Positions 46,889-56,225 of a stretch of 64,000 bases of DNA are shown here, piece after piece (within the stretch, counting starts at the first letter, position 1; the number at the start of each line of letters is the position of its first letter). Both the position numbers and the translations under genes were made by a program. Below the pieces are notes generated by a model. That model was not told the DNA's origin and did not search any database. It saw only the letters and a program-made list of their open reading frames with translations. The DNA is from Metabacillus niabensis (GTDB taxonomy: Bacteria > Bacillota > Bacilli > Bacillales > Bacillaceae), in contig NZ_JAIVLH010000017.1 in assembly GCF_020524345.1 (NCBI RefSeq), positions 62,001-126,000 on the forward strand. Direction: 5' to 3'.

Positions 46889-47872
46889 TTATCTTTTAAA
46901 TTTCTCAAGGAATCGAGTTGGATATTCGCTTGGAAGCTTACTTATTTCATCTAATTGATTCCATTGCTCTTCTGTTAACTCCCAACCGATACTTCCCATA
47001 TTCTCTTCAAATTGCTCTAAGCTGCTCGCACCAAAAATTGGAGAAGTAATTTCTTCTTTTTGAAGTAGCCATCTTAACGCAACCTGTGCAGGGGTTTTAT
47101 CTAATGAATGAGCAATTTCCTGTACCGCTTCTAAAATGGCAAAGTTCTTGTCGTTTGCGCGGTTTTCCCAACTTGATTCTCCAACTCCGTTCGAAAGCCT
47201 GCCGCTATTCGGCGATTCTCCTTTTCGATATTTACCTGTAAGGAAACCACCGCCAATTGGTGCCCATGGAATGATGCCTACATTTTCTTCTTTACATAAC
47301 GGAAGAATTTCACGATCCATTTCACGATTAATTAAACTGTACTGTGGCTGAATCGAAATAAATCTCACCATATTTTGAAAATCACTATAAGATAATGCTT
47401 TCATCATTTGCCAAGCTAAAAAATTTGAACATCCTATGTATCTTACTTTTCCGGAACTCACAAGATCGTCTAAAGTTCGGATTGTTTCCTCAATCGGTGT
47501 TAAATGGTCCCATACATGCAGTTGATAAAGATCAATATAATCTGTATTTAGACGCTTTAAGCTCTGGTCAATCCCTTCCATGATGCGACGACGCGAATAT
47601 CCAAAATCATTCGGATGCGGTCCCACTCTCATTCTTACCTTTGTCGCTAAGACAACTTCTGAACGACGCTCTTTAATAGCTTTCCCAACAATTTTTTCAG
47701 ACTCTCCGCCTACATACACGTCAGCCGTATCAATAAAATTCCCGCCTTGATCAAGAAAACGATGAACCATGTTAATAGAGTCTTCTTCATTCACTTCTTT
47801 TCCAAATGTCATTGCCCCTAAGCATAGCTCAGAAACTAGCAAACCACTTTTTCCTAATGTTTTGTATTGCAT
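46889..47872 (-). CDS. Aldo/keto reductase
   Basis: A 327-residue TIM-barrel oxidoreductase. Catalytic tetrad visible as Asp48 and Tyr53 in DTADVY, Lys78 in LATKV and His119 in YQLHVWD. NADPH-dependent reduction of carbonyls; substrate unknown. Convergent with the Gfo/Idh/MocA gene, which shares a carbohydrate-type flavour but no operon. Start has AGGAGTGGG. Confidence 0.88.
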   Translation of the reverse strand: MQYKTLGKSGLLVSELCLGAMTFGKEVNEEDSINMVHRFLDQGGNFIDTADVYVGGESEKIVGKAIKERRSEVVLATKVRMRVGPHPNDFGYSRRRIMEGIDQSLKRLNTDYIDLYQLHVWDHLTPIEETIRTLDDLVSSGKVRYIGCSNFLAWQMMKALSYSDFQNMVRFISIQPQYSLINREMDREILPLCKEENVGIIPWAPIGGGFLTGKYRKGESPNSGRLSNGVGESSWENRANDKNFAILEAVQEIAHSLDKTPAQVALRWLLQKEEITSPIFGASSLEQFEENMGSIGWELTEEQWNQLDEISKLPSEYPTRFLEKFKR

Positions 47873-47970
47873 TCTTCTCCCACTCCTAACCTTTTCATTT
47901 GCTCTATTTTTTATATTCGTGGTTTAGCGATTTATTCCTTTAAATAATTAGGGTAATGAAGATATGAAGG

Positions 47971-47990
47971 AAAGCGCTGGAGCTAGACAC
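47971..47990. repeat. Fragment of dispersed palindromic repeat, right part
   Basis: AAAGCGCTGGAGCTAGACAC matches the right arm of the element at 40901-41030 (GGCGCTGGAGCTGGATGTC). Confidence 0.55.
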
Positions 47991-48030
47991 CTACACTAAT
48001 ACATAAAATTTCACTGTCTTACCTGTGAAA

Positions 48031-48053
48031 AAAACCAACTCAAATGAGCTGGC
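48031..48053 (-). terminator. Terminator of the GntR/ABC operon
   Basis: CCAACTC and GAGCTGG pair around AAAT, followed on the minus strand by TTTTTTT. Confidence 0.65.
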
Positions 48054-48779
48054 TTATTCTTTAACATATTGAACATAATCAAATTCATCAATGATTTTCA
48101 CATCCTTAGGAATACGAAGAAACAGCACATGCTCCCCCCATACATGATGTGAATCACTAAATAACTCCAACCCTTGATCACTTGTAAACTGGGAGATTGT
48201 AAATTCTTTATCAAACATTCCGATCTTTATATCTTTTCCCTCTCCGTTCATTACTCTTAATAAGTTTTCTTCAATCGAAACAGAGAGTGGATCAAATTCA
48301 TCGGTTAGGTCAAGATTTTCGATAATTGTTTTTGTGTGATATTCAATGAATTCTATTTCATTGTCACTTTCTTCTTTCCGTTCAACAAGGATAGTGAGGG
48401 GTCCATATGTTTCTTCTACAGATAGTTCAAGTTGATTCCCTTCATATTGAATGGTTGACTGATGATTGATCCCAACACCTTCAATTGTTTTCTCCCTAAT
48501 GTTTTCCCGATTATATGCAGCCTTTACTAAAGCTGCTCCTGCCCTTTCTGCCTCATCTCTTTCTGTTTCCGAAACATTTTTATATACTAATGATTCACCC
48601 ACAGGCATGAAATAACTGGAGATCAGTGCCAGCAACAAGACAGCTCCGTAAACAACTAATATCCATTTCAATTTTAGCTTTTGCAGAAAAGCAATTCGTC
48701 CTATATTTTTTGAAAATAAATATATAAGGGCTATGATGATTAAAAGCAGGACAAACGGTAAAATTGTAGCCACAATCAT
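48054..48779 (-). CDS. Membrane-anchored protein of unknown function in ABC operon
   Basis: A 241-residue protein with helices at about 3-22 and 36-56 and an extracytosolic domain of 185 residues. No catalytic motif is recognised. It overlaps the preceding permease gene by 4 nt (ATGA), so it is part of the GntR-ABC operon and presumably works with the transporter as a sensor or accessory, as in ytr-type operons. Confidence 0.72.
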   Translation of the reverse strand: MIVATILPFVLLLIIIALIYLFSKNIGRIAFLQKLKLKWILVVYGAVLLLALISSYFMPVGESLVYKNVSETERDEAERAGAALVKAAYNRENIREKTIEGVGINHQSTIQYEGNQLELSVEETYGPLTILVERKEESDNEIEFIEYHTKTIIENLDLTDEFDPLSVSIEENLLRVMNGEGKDIKIGMFDKEFTISQFTSDQGLELFSDSHHVWGEHVLFLRIPKDVKIIDEFDYVQYVKE

Positions 48780-49525
48780 TGTCTCACCTCCAGCTTGTTT
48801 GTAAGAATACTAGAAAGGAAAAATAGTAAACCAGTTGTGACTAGTATTTTGATCAAAAAGAGAAATAGAGCCGTTTCCTTTACGAAAAAGGTAAATACCT
48901 CAACAACCATTTTCGGTTCTTGGCCTATGTTGGTTCCAATGATCATATAGCCAATTATGAATGTCGGAAGTATAACACCAAACCAACGATTTATCTGGAC
49001 AAGCATCCCAACAAAATAACCTAATGATGCGAGTAAAAACACGTACATAATGCTTACGATTACACTTAAAAGCAATTCTTGAAAGGGTATTGCACTTCCC
49101 ATTACATATCCATCTCTCAAAAATAAATTCATGATTACCTTAAACAATTGACCAGATAAAACAGCAGTTATTCCTCCAATAACAGACGCAAAAAGTAAAA
49201 AGACTACATTTGATAAATGACTACTTAACCTGTTTGACACGAATGTAAAATCATCATTACGATAGGCTTTAGTTGTAATAATAATCGCTGTAATAAAACT
49301 CCAGATTAACGTAAAAACAATGCTGATATCACCTGTATAATAGTTAATATCTATTGAAAAGCCGTTATAGCTAGATCCCATCATTCTACTTCCGTTTGTT
49401 GATAACAATAGACTAATGACCTGAACAACGAGTAAAGAACTGAAAACACTCATATACGCTTTCACTTTATACATAAATTGTTTTCTCACAATCTCTGAAA
49501 GCTTAGCTTCTGTTAAAGACATCAT
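48776..49525 (-). CDS. ABC-2 type permease subunit
   Basis: A 249-residue membrane protein with six hydrophobic segments (e.g. VFLLFASVIGGITAVLSG, YVFLLASLGYFVGMLVQ). Pairs with the upstream ATPase. Start at ATG 49525 or 49522, after GGGGGAATTG; the first overlaps the ATPase gene end. Topology and context suggest the YtrCD-type transporter family. Confidence 0.82.
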   Translation of the reverse strand: MMSLTEAKLSEIVRKQFMYKVKAYMSVFSSLLVVQVISLLLSTNGSRMMGSSYNGFSIDINYYTGDISIVFTLIWSFITAIIITTKAYRNDDFTFVSNRLSSHLSNVVFLLFASVIGGITAVLSGQLFKVIMNLFLRDGYVMGSAIPFQELLLSVIVSIMYVFLLASLGYFVGMLVQINRWFGVILPTFIIGYMIIGTNIGQEPKMVVEVFTFFVKETALFLFLIKILVTTGLLFFLSSILTNKLEVRQ

Positions 49526-50405
49526 CAATTCCCCCAATCGTTTTATTTGTTAAATACGTACACACATCATCGGCTGAGATTGGTGAAATATGAACACCCA
49601 TTAAAGAAGCTTGCTGTGTCTCCCGGTTTGTAAGGTCATTTTTAATACCGAGTTGCAAATGGTCTTGGCCAAGACTTTTTTCATACAGGATCTCTTTGTT
49701 TCCGGCGAGTTCTCTTACACCTTTTTCAGACCCTTGCAAATAAACCCCATATTCTTTAAGTTCTTCAATTGATAAATGGAGACATTTTTCTCCATCTTTT
49801 AGTAACAGGACATCCTCAAGTAAATCTTCTATTTCATTTAACAGATGACTTGAGAGAATAATCGTTCTTGGGTATGCCAGATAATCTTTTAATAATGCAC
49901 GATAAAAATCCTTTCTCACCGATGCATCCATACCTGTTGTCGGCTCATCAAATATAGTTAATGGACATCGGGCGGATAAGCCTATAATCATGTTAAACGT
50001 ACTTTTCATTCCTTTAGAGAGCTGCTGATAACGCAAAGAAGGATGAAAAGAAAAATAATCAAATAGTTTCTCTGCTAATAGTTGATCCCAATTTACGTAA
50101 AACGAAGCTGCTGATTGAAGAATATCCTGGAGAGTTAACGTATTGGGAAAATTCATTTGGTCATCTATATATATCCTATTTGCAGACACAGCTAGTGAAT
50201 TAAACGGATTCTTTGAGAACACCTTAATATCACCTTCTGTTTGATGGATAAAGCCGGCGATCAGTTTTAGAAGTGTTGTTTTTCCGGCCCCGTTCCTTCC
50301 AATAAGACCTGTAATCGTATTTTCTTTTATCACAAATGAAATGTCATCTAAGGCCTTCTTCTTTCCATAGTATTTTGAAAGTCCATTACATTCAATTACA
50401 CTCAT
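49503..50405 (-). CDS. ABC transporter ATP-binding protein
   Basis: A 300-residue ATPase. Walker A GLIGRNGAGKTTLL (residues about 34-47), signature QLSKGMKST, Walker B PLTIFDEP and the H-loop ILSSHLLNE. A C-terminal extension of 80 residues may dimerise. The gene lies between the GntR and permease genes with overlaps of four nucleotides or more, so the subunits are coupled. Probably envelope-stress or antibiotic-peptide efflux, inferred from YtrB-type context only. Confidence 0.88.
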   Translation of the reverse strand: MSVIECNGLSKYYGKKKALDDISFVIKENTITGLIGRNGAGKTTLLKLIAGFIHQTEGDIKVFSKNPFNSLAVSANRIYIDDQMNFPNTLTLQDILQSAASFYVNWDQLLAEKLFDYFSFHPSLRYQQLSKGMKSTFNMIIGLSARCPLTIFDEPTTGMDASVRKDFYRALLKDYLAYPRTIILSSHLLNEIEDLLEDVLLLKDGEKCLHLSIEELKEYGVYLQGSEKGVRELAGNKEILYEKSLGQDHLQLGIKNDLTNRETQQASLMGVHISPISADDVCTYLTNKTIGGIDDVFNRS

Positions 50406-50782
50406 GATGTACCCCCTTTACGATGTTTATTTTCTTCTATCACCATAGCAATTAATTCTGCCTCTCCTACATGAAGTCGTTCTGCCTCTATAACCAGATC
50501 ATGAACTAGCCGTTTTAATGTTTGATTTTTTCTTTTCGTTAAAATGATCTCATTCGCATTTTCGGAAACAAACATCCCTAACCCTCTCTTTTTATATAAA
50601 ATGGCTTCATCAGCTAATATGTTTAACCCCTTGGCGGCTGTTGCAGGATTAATATTGAACATGTCTGCAAGCTGGTATTGAGAATAGATTTTTTCATCGT
50701 GCTTATGGTGCCCTTTTAATATCTCCGTCTCAAGCCATTCCGCGATTTGGATATATATCGGCTTAGTATGATCCCAATCCAT
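50402..50782 (-). CDS. GntR-family (YtrA-type) regulator
   Basis: A 126-residue protein of the short YtrA subfamily: winged helix (DHTKPIYIQIAEWLETEIL, SQYQLADMFNINPATAAKGL, residues about 4-70) and a small all-alpha tail without a ligand domain. Such regulators autoregulate adjacent ABC operons in response to cell-wall antibiotics. ATG 50782; an upstream TTG at 50788 is better placed relative to GGAAGGGGG. First gene of the operon. Confidence 0.87.
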   Translation of the reverse strand: MDWDHTKPIYIQIAEWLETEILKGHHKHDEKIYSQYQLADMFNINPATAAKGLNILADEAILYKKRGLGMFVSENANEIILTKRKNQTLKRLVHDLVIEAERLHVGEAELIAMVIEENKHRKGGTS

Positions 50783-50867
50783 TATCAAACAAAGCCCCCT
50801 TCCTTAGTGCATTACTGATGTAATGTACTATATCATAATTACCAGTTATTTGCAATGATCCATTGAC

Positions 50868-51196
50868 TTCATGTAAGACATTTCTTCATGTTTAGCTCAT
50901 TCACTTTGTCTTTCAACCCGCTTATGAAAGACAATTCCTCTTCTTTAGCTCAGTCACTTTGTCTTTCAACCCGCTTATGAAAGACATTCCTCTTCTTTAG
51001 CTCAGTCACTTTGTCTTTCAACCCGCTTATGAAAGACATTTCTCTTCTTTAGCTCAGTCACTTTGTCTTTCAACCCGCTTATGAAAGACATTTCTCTTCT
51101 TTAGCTCATTCACTTTGTCTTTCAACCCGCTTATGAAAGACATTTCTCTTCTTTAGCTCAGTCACTTTGTCTTTCAACCCGCTTATGAAAGACAAT
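50868..51196. repeat. Tandem array of a 52-bp hairpin unit (array A)
   Basis: Six units begin at 50901, 50954, 51006, 51058, 51110 and 51162 (period 53, 52, 52, 52, 52), preceded by a degenerate half unit at 50868. Each contains GTCTTTCA, loop ACCCGCTTA, TGAAAGAC, an 8-bp stem. Units are nearly identical, differing only at scattered bases. There are no unique spacers, so it is not CRISPR. Lies upstream of the GntR operon and downstream of the PAP2 gene. Confidence 0.95.
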
Positions 51197-51213
51197 TCCA
51201 CCTCCCAGCAGTA

Positions 51214-51248
51214 CAAAAAAACAGCCCCTAATCTATAAAAGGCTGTTA
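51214..51248 (-). terminator. Terminator of PAP2 gene
   Basis: AACAGCC and GGCTGTT pair with a 14-nt loop, seven T following on the minus strand. Confidence 0.8.
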
Positions 51249-51281
51249 ATCAAAAGTATTTAGTTTTCACTGCCTAAACTT

Positions 51282-51926
51282 TCACACGGCGATATCCTTC
51301 CTAAGCTTCCTATTCTTAACCATTTGATGCACCAACCGATCAAGCTTGATCATTCCTATCAATATAATACTTCCTGCAAGGATTCCACCAATCACATCTG
51401 TAACAAAATGCTCTCCTTCAAGAAGTCTGCTAAATCCGATAAGTAGGATTAAAAGGCAAGTTATTGTTAATATTGATTGTTTGATGTTCTTGTGGCTTGT
51501 TCTTTTTACCAGATTGTAGGCGATCATACTAAGAAGAAGTCCCCCAACCATGACGTGGCCACTTGGAAAACTGTAGCCGTCTTCTATATGCTGAGGAAAT
51601 GATGGCCGTTCTCTTGCTACAATTTCTTTCAATACTTTATTAGCAATGTTCCCGAAAAGAACAGTGAAAAATAACACAGCCGCTGAAATAAAGCTTTTTT
51701 CTAGCCAGGTTAAAATAAACATAAATAGAAATAAGGTAGAAATAATTCCAATAGTCGAGCCAATCACCCCAATACCTGATATAATCGTTGAAACAGGATG
51801 ATCGTGTAGATGATAGATATGTTCACCAATTGTTGAATCAATATCATTCACTAGATCCCATTTTATAAGGAGAATGACCAATAGAATAGCTAAAACGAGT
51901 AAACTTAGTATGACTTTTATTTTCAA
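51282..51926 (-). CDS. PAP2-family phosphatase
   Basis: A 214-residue membrane phosphatase with about six hydrophobic segments. The three-part PAP2 signature is complete: KEIVARERP (K-x6-R-P), YSFPSGHVM (PSGH) and SRLLEGEHFVTDVIGG (SR-x5-H-x3-D). Acts on undecaprenyl pyrophosphate or phosphatidate-type lipids at the membrane; substrate unknown. The TTG at 51926 follows GAGGGA and gives MKIKVILSLL; the frame is open to 51944. Isolated between array A and yhaA. Confidence 0.88.
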   Translation of the reverse strand: MKIKVILSLLVLAILLVILLIKWDLVNDIDSTIGEHIYHLHDHPVSTIISGIGVIGSTIGIISTLFLFMFILTWLEKSFISAAVLFFTVLFGNIANKVLKEIVARERPSFPQHIEDGYSFPSGHVMVGGLLLSMIAYNLVKRTSHKNIKQSILTITCLLILLIGFSRLLEGEHFVTDVIGGILAGSIILIGMIKLDRLVHQMVKNRKLRKDIAV

Positions 51927-52085
51927 AATATTCCCTCTTCTCAAACAATTTTCTTGTCTTTTGTTATTTTTTTCAATACAATCTAGCTAATTATTCATTT
52001 TCCAATCCCATTTTAATACATTTTATGTTTAGAACATATGATTCTATCTTGCTTTTTCAACATTTTTTCAAAGGAGGTATTTCAC

Positions 52086-53291
52086 ATGCTTGATCATCTT
52101 TACAACGAACTTGATCTTCATTTTTCTGAAATGGTTAACATCCGGCGGTATTTACATATGCACCCTGAACTTTCTTTCCAAGAAGTGATGACCGCTAAGT
52201 ATATCGCTGATTATTATAAAAAACTTGGAATTGATGTGAGGGAAAATGTAGGTGGGAATGGTGTTGTGGCCACAATAAAGGGTGCGTCCCCCGGTCCGAC
52301 TGTTGCATTGCGCGCTGATTTTGATGCACTTCCCATTCAAGATGAAAAAGAAGTTGAATACAAATCAACTGTACCCGGTGTGATGCATGCTTGTGGCCAT
52401 GACGGACATACAGCCACATTACTAGTGTTGGCTAAGATTCTTTTTCAAAATCGGGAGCAGCTTAAAGGAAATATCGTGCTCATTCATCAACATGCAGAGG
52501 AATATGCCCCTGGTGGAGCTCTTCCGATGATTCAAGATGGGTGTTTAGATGGAGTGGACGTTATATTCGGAACACATCTTTGGGCAACTGAACCTGTAGG
52601 GAAAATTCAGTATAGGGTTGGTCCAATTATGGCTGCTGCCGACCGGTTTGAAATTAATATCCTAGGTAAAGGCGGACACGGAGCACAGCCTCATAAAACA
52701 AAGGATGCCATCTTAATAGGAGCTCAGGTTGTCACAAGTCTTCAACAAATTGTTAGCCGTAAAATTGACCCAGTCCATTCTGCAGTTGTAACAGTCGGTT
52801 CGTTCATGGCAGAAAACGCATTTAATATCATTGCCAATTCAGCAACTCTTATCGGAACAGCAAGGTCCTTTGATGAAGAAGTCCGGCAGCAAATCGAATA
52901 TGAAATTGAAAAAGTTGTAAAAGGAACTTGTTTAATGAATAGTGCTGATTATCGTTATGATTTTTTCAGGGGTTATCCTGCTGTTGTGAATCATGAAGAA
53001 GAGACAGATTTCTTAAAAGAAGTGGCAGGCAAGGTCCCAGGTGTTCATGAAGTGGAAGAGAGTCCTTTGCAAATGGGTGGAGAAGATTTTTCTTATTATT
53101 TACAACATGTAAAGGGAACTTTTTTCTTTACCGGTGCCCGGCCACTTCATACCGAACATGCGTATCCACATCATCATCCTAAATTTGATATTGATGAAAA
53201 AGCATTACTTGTTGCAGCTAAAACACTTTGTACAGCTGTCATTCAGTATCAATCAAATTTCAAGCAGGAATCGCTAGCAAAAACAAACTAG
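52086..53291 (+). CDS. yhaA: M20-family amidohydrolase YhaA
   Basis: A 401-residue M20 (peptidase M20D) amidohydrolase: metal-binding MHACGHDGHTAT (about 104-115), HQHAEEYAPGGA, HGAQPHKT and the dimerisation domain between. Hydrolyses N-acyl or amidated amino acids; natural substrate uncertain. ATG 52086 is chosen because AAAGGAGGT lies upstream. Gene order with ecsC and yhfA suits B. subtilis yhaA. Confidence 0.9.
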   Translation: MLDHLYNELDLHFSEMVNIRRYLHMHPELSFQEVMTAKYIADYYKKLGIDVRENVGGNGVVATIKGASPGPTVALRADFDALPIQDEKEVEYKSTVPGVMHACGHDGHTATLLVLAKILFQNREQLKGNIVLIHQHAEEYAPGGALPMIQDGCLDGVDVIFGTHLWATEPVGKIQYRVGPIMAAADRFEINILGKGGHGAQPHKTKDAILIGAQVVTSLQQIVSRKIDPVHSAVVTVGSFMAENAFNIIANSATLIGTARSFDEEVRQQIEYEIEKVVKGTCLMNSADYRYDFFRGYPAVVNHEEETDFLKEVAGKVPGVHEVEESPLQMGGEDFSYYLQHVKGTFFFTGARPLHTEHAYPHHHPKFDIDEKALLVAAKTLCTAVIQYQSNFKQESLAKTN

Positions 53292-53292
53292 A

Positions 53293-53329
53293 AAAATAGG
53301 GACAGTCGGTGTGACTGCCCCTATTTTCT
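53293..53329 (+). terminator. Terminator of yhaA
   Basis: AAAAATAGGGACAGTC and GACTGCCCCTATTTT form an imperfect GC-rich stem. Confidence 0.8.
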
Positions 53330-53330
53330 A

Positions 53331-53420
53331 TACTATCAGAAAGTATATAAATTTTATGGATGATAGTATAAGAAAAGACATCGACTTCCGCCATTCTTGG
53401 CGGTAAGTCGTGTTTTTCTA
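53331..53420. repeat. Double-hairpin repeat element, copy 1
   Basis: First stem ATACTATC / GATAGTAT (53331-53371), second stem GACTTCCGCC / GGCGGTAAGTC, then a T-run GTTTTTCTAAT. A second copy starts at 63481. It ends in the ecsC stop codon. Confidence 0.8.
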
Positions 53421-54125
53421 ATCTGAAAATATTCTTAATCGATAACTGTTTATTACACATTCCCCTAAATGTTGGACAAGATGGTAGTTTGCAACTCCGC
53501 CAACAACTGCTCCTACACCCGGGAGAAATTGCATCAATTTCACCAAATCGATATAGTCGCGATATTCTTGTTGGAAAATTCGCCAATCTAATTCTTTCAC
53601 TTCTTCTTTTCTTATTTCCCAGTTTTCAATTGTATTGAGAACCTCTTCTTTATGCTTTTCACTCGAAAATGCCAGTTGAAAAACATACAATAAAAACAAT
53701 CGTTCTTCATATTCCTTCGTGCTGTACCCATATTCACTTGCCACTTCAAAAAGAAATTTCATTTTTATACTTAAAAATAAAGGAAAATCAGCTAAGCCTA
53801 ACAAAATACCACCCGCACCTGTTGAGGCCCCTTCAACAGCAGCTGTCTTCTTATATACATCGATTGACTTCCTGACTAGTTGTTCCCTTTCTTCAAAAGT
53901 CAGATTCTCAACTTTTTTCGGAAATGTCGTCATATTCGAACCTATTAAGGTAGCTTCCACCATTTTTTTAATCCCTTCAGTCACTGTTGCATGTACTTTT
54001 TCAGGGATAAATCCATTGATTTTACTCTGTGCTTTCTTTGACGAGCGTTCTAAAAATGTCGGTTTTCTTAACAGCTTTTGCTTCCATAATTTCGCTTCCT
54101 CTGCAGCTTGTTGTTCATAACTCAT
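53418..54125 (-). CDS. ecsC: EcsC family protein
   Basis: A 235-residue EcsC homologue. Middle has AAVEGASTGAGGILLGLADFP (about residue 95), the family's hydrophobic glycine-rich segment, and a C-terminal LPGVGAVVGGVANYHL. Function not established; ecsC is not required for the Ecs secretion phenotype in B. subtilis. Its start overlaps the ecsB stop by 4 nt. Confidence 0.9.
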   Translation of the reverse strand: MSYEQQAAEEAKLWKQKLLRKPTFLERSSKKAQSKINGFIPEKVHATVTEGIKKMVEATLIGSNMTTFPKKVENLTFEEREQLVRKSIDVYKKTAAVEGASTGAGGILLGLADFPLFLSIKMKFLFEVASEYGYSTKEYEERLFLLYVFQLAFSSEKHKEEVLNTIENWEIRKEEVKELDWRIFQQEYRDYIDLVKLMQFLPGVGAVVGGVANYHLVQHLGECVINSYRLRIFSD

Positions 54126-55348
54126 GAAATGACATCCTTTTTCTTCATTCTACTTTGCATATAGGCATAAACAAAAAGATAAACAAATAAAACTGTTGCA
54201 ATGAGTACCTCTATAAACACAATCAGATCTGATTTAACGAGAGTAACAATTGAATATATTACAACTTGAATGAGGAGTATGTTATATATAATTTTTAGAA
54301 AGCTGCTCATTTTTTTCTTCTCAGCGTATGGATAAAGATCGGGCAGCTCAAGCAATTCAAAATGCTTATACAAGCTCATGATTTGTATGCCTGTTAAAAA
54401 TGTAAAGATAAACGATACCACAATACTCCCAATTAGCTCGAGATCCATAAATGATAAAATAACACAGCCGATAATGGTCAGTCTTACAACAATCCCGAAA
54501 TAATCACCGGAACGAATGAATGCTCTCATAAATAAATATTCATATACATTTTCCTTATTGTATTTTACTCGACTGACAACCCAATCTAAGTAGGCGCGAC
54601 GCTTAGCTTGCTTCTTTAGCTTTGGTACATCTGTAAACAGATTAGCCAGCTTGTAAAATGATTGTTTTTTCCCTTCTTCTCTCGCAATTAGTGGCTCCCA
54701 CTTTAATGCCTTTTTCTTTGCTGCATATGAAAAATAGGCATCGTATCCAGCCATAACGACCAATAAAATGGCCACAAATACATATGTTTGTGAAAAGATG
54801 AAAAAGATAACACACATATTGATTGCTAAGCGAACAAGGATATCTCCCCATTTTGCCGATGCTTCTGTAAAGTAACTAATTCTCCAGCTTACCCTTAAAT
54901 TCCAAAATTTCACCAAAAGTAATAAAACAAGACTAATGAGCAATATGCGTCCATTTGCATTTGTTGCTTTAAAAAACAGTGGTGTAAAAAGAATTAACGG
55001 CACGATCACAAAAAAACTTTGAGAAATAAAGCTATACGTAAAAGCTTTTTGGAAATATTCTTTGAGCTTGTATTCCATCGGAAGTAGAAACACAATATCC
55101 GCTTCTTTCAATAGTGTTCTCACACTTGAAGCGATCATAATAAATGCAAAGGTCACTGTCATAATCAAGACGGCCGGAAAATCCGGTGATAAGGTTTCAA
55201 GCCATCTCTGATACGTTAAAGCCCCGCCTGCAGCAAGAAATATAAACACAAAAAGCAAATGGTCATTTAACATATATTTCAAATATGACCTTGTTTCATT
55301 TATATGCTGATGAAGTCTTGTTTGCCAAATGTCATTAACTTTCTTCAT
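54122..55348 (-). CDS. ecsB: ABC transporter permease EcsB
   Basis: A 408-residue membrane protein with about ten hydrophobic segments and no periplasmic domain. EcsB forms the EcsAB exporter, which affects secretion, competence and RasP-dependent proteolysis in B. subtilis. Start at 55348 has AAGGAAGATCAAG and overlaps the ecsA end by 14 nt, so the genes are coupled. Confidence 0.93.
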   Translation of the reverse strand: MKKVNDIWQTRLHQHINETRSYLKYMLNDHLLFVFIFLAAGGALTYQRWLETLSPDFPAVLIMTVTFAFIMIASSVRTLLKEADIVFLLPMEYKLKEYFQKAFTYSFISQSFFVIVPLILFTPLFFKATNANGRILLISLVLLLLVKFWNLRVSWRISYFTEASAKWGDILVRLAINMCVIFFIFSQTYVFVAILLVVMAGYDAYFSYAAKKKALKWEPLIAREEGKKQSFYKLANLFTDVPKLKKQAKRRAYLDWVVSRVKYNKENVYEYLFMRAFIRSGDYFGIVVRLTIIGCVILSFMDLELIGSIVVSFIFTFLTGIQIMSLYKHFELLELPDLYPYAEKKKMSSFLKIIYNILLIQVVIYSIVTLVKSDLIVFIEVLIATVLFVYLFVYAYMQSRMKKKDVIS

Positions 55349-56081
55349 CTTGATCTTCCTTTGTTAATTGAATATAAAGATCGTCTAATGTAGCATCCCT
55401 CATACCAAACTGTTCCCTTAACTGATGCAATGTTCCTTTTGCACGTACTTTTCCATTATGTAAAATAACAAACGCATCACAATACCGTTCAGCAGTCGCT
55501 AATATATGTGTAGACATTAAAATGCCCGATCCATGGCTTTTCGCTTTATCCATCATCTCAAGCAGGGAGTTTATCGCTAATGGATCTAACCCTACAAACG
55601 GTTCATCAATGATATACAATTCAGGTTCGATTAGAAAGGCGCACATAATCATTACCTTCTGCTTCATTCCTTTTGAAAAATGAGCAGGAAACCATTTTAA
55701 CCGCTTTTCCATCCTGAATTCTTTTAACAATGGTTGTAGACGCTTTTGAAATGTTTCTTTATCAAGTCCATATGCCATTGCCGTTAACTCAAGATGTTCA
55801 TGTAATGTTAATTCATCATAAAGAATCGGTGTTTCAGGAATAAAGCTGAATTGTGAACGATAAGCTGCCGAGTCTTGCACAAATGTATGACCGTTTATGG
55901 AAACTTGTCCTTTATGTGCTTCCATCGTACCGATAATATGCTTAATCGTGGTACTTTTCCCTGCTCCATTCAAACCAATTAATCCAACAATTTGTCCTTT
56001 TTCAACTTCAAATGATATATCCTTTAAAACAGGATTTCTTGTATAACCACCTGTTAGATTTTCTATTTTTAACAATGCCAT
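55335..56081 (-). CDS. ecsA: ABC transporter ATP-binding protein EcsA
   Basis: A 248-residue ATPase. Walker A GLIGLNGAGKST (residues about 33-44), signature FSKGMKQKVM, Walker B LYIIDEPFVGLDPL. EcsA energises the EcsB exporter, and loss of it in B. subtilis reduces exoproteins. Start has AAAAGGAGATC. First gene of ecsABC. The upstream intergenic region (shared with hit) carries an unusual repeat array. Confidence 0.95.
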   Translation of the reverse strand: MALLKIENLTGGYTRNPVLKDISFEVEKGQIVGLIGLNGAGKSTTIKHIIGTMEAHKGQVSINGHTFVQDSAAYRSQFSFIPETPILYDELTLHEHLELTAMAYGLDKETFQKRLQPLLKEFRMEKRLKWFPAHFSKGMKQKVMIMCAFLIEPELYIIDEPFVGLDPLAINSLLEMMDKAKSHGSGILMSTHILATAERYCDAFVILHNGKVRAKGTLHQLREQFGMRDATLDDLYIQLTKEDQDEES

Positions 56082-56225
56082 TGTTTATGGATCTCCTTTT
56101 TCTTTTTATAGTAACAAAAAACATAAACACTTGCTCAAATTGACCGTAATTTTTTTGCATATCCTGTAATCTTTCGGACATTATAATTAGTGAGGAAGGG
56201 ATCCTTGTCAAAACAAAAAACCTTA

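Noticed and set aside
50868-51196. CRISPR array
   Set aside because: Units are identical over their whole 52 bp, with no variable spacers between repeats, and no cas genes are present.
53719-54120. 133-residue + strand ORF
   Set aside because: Shadow of ecsC, with no start signal and no family features.
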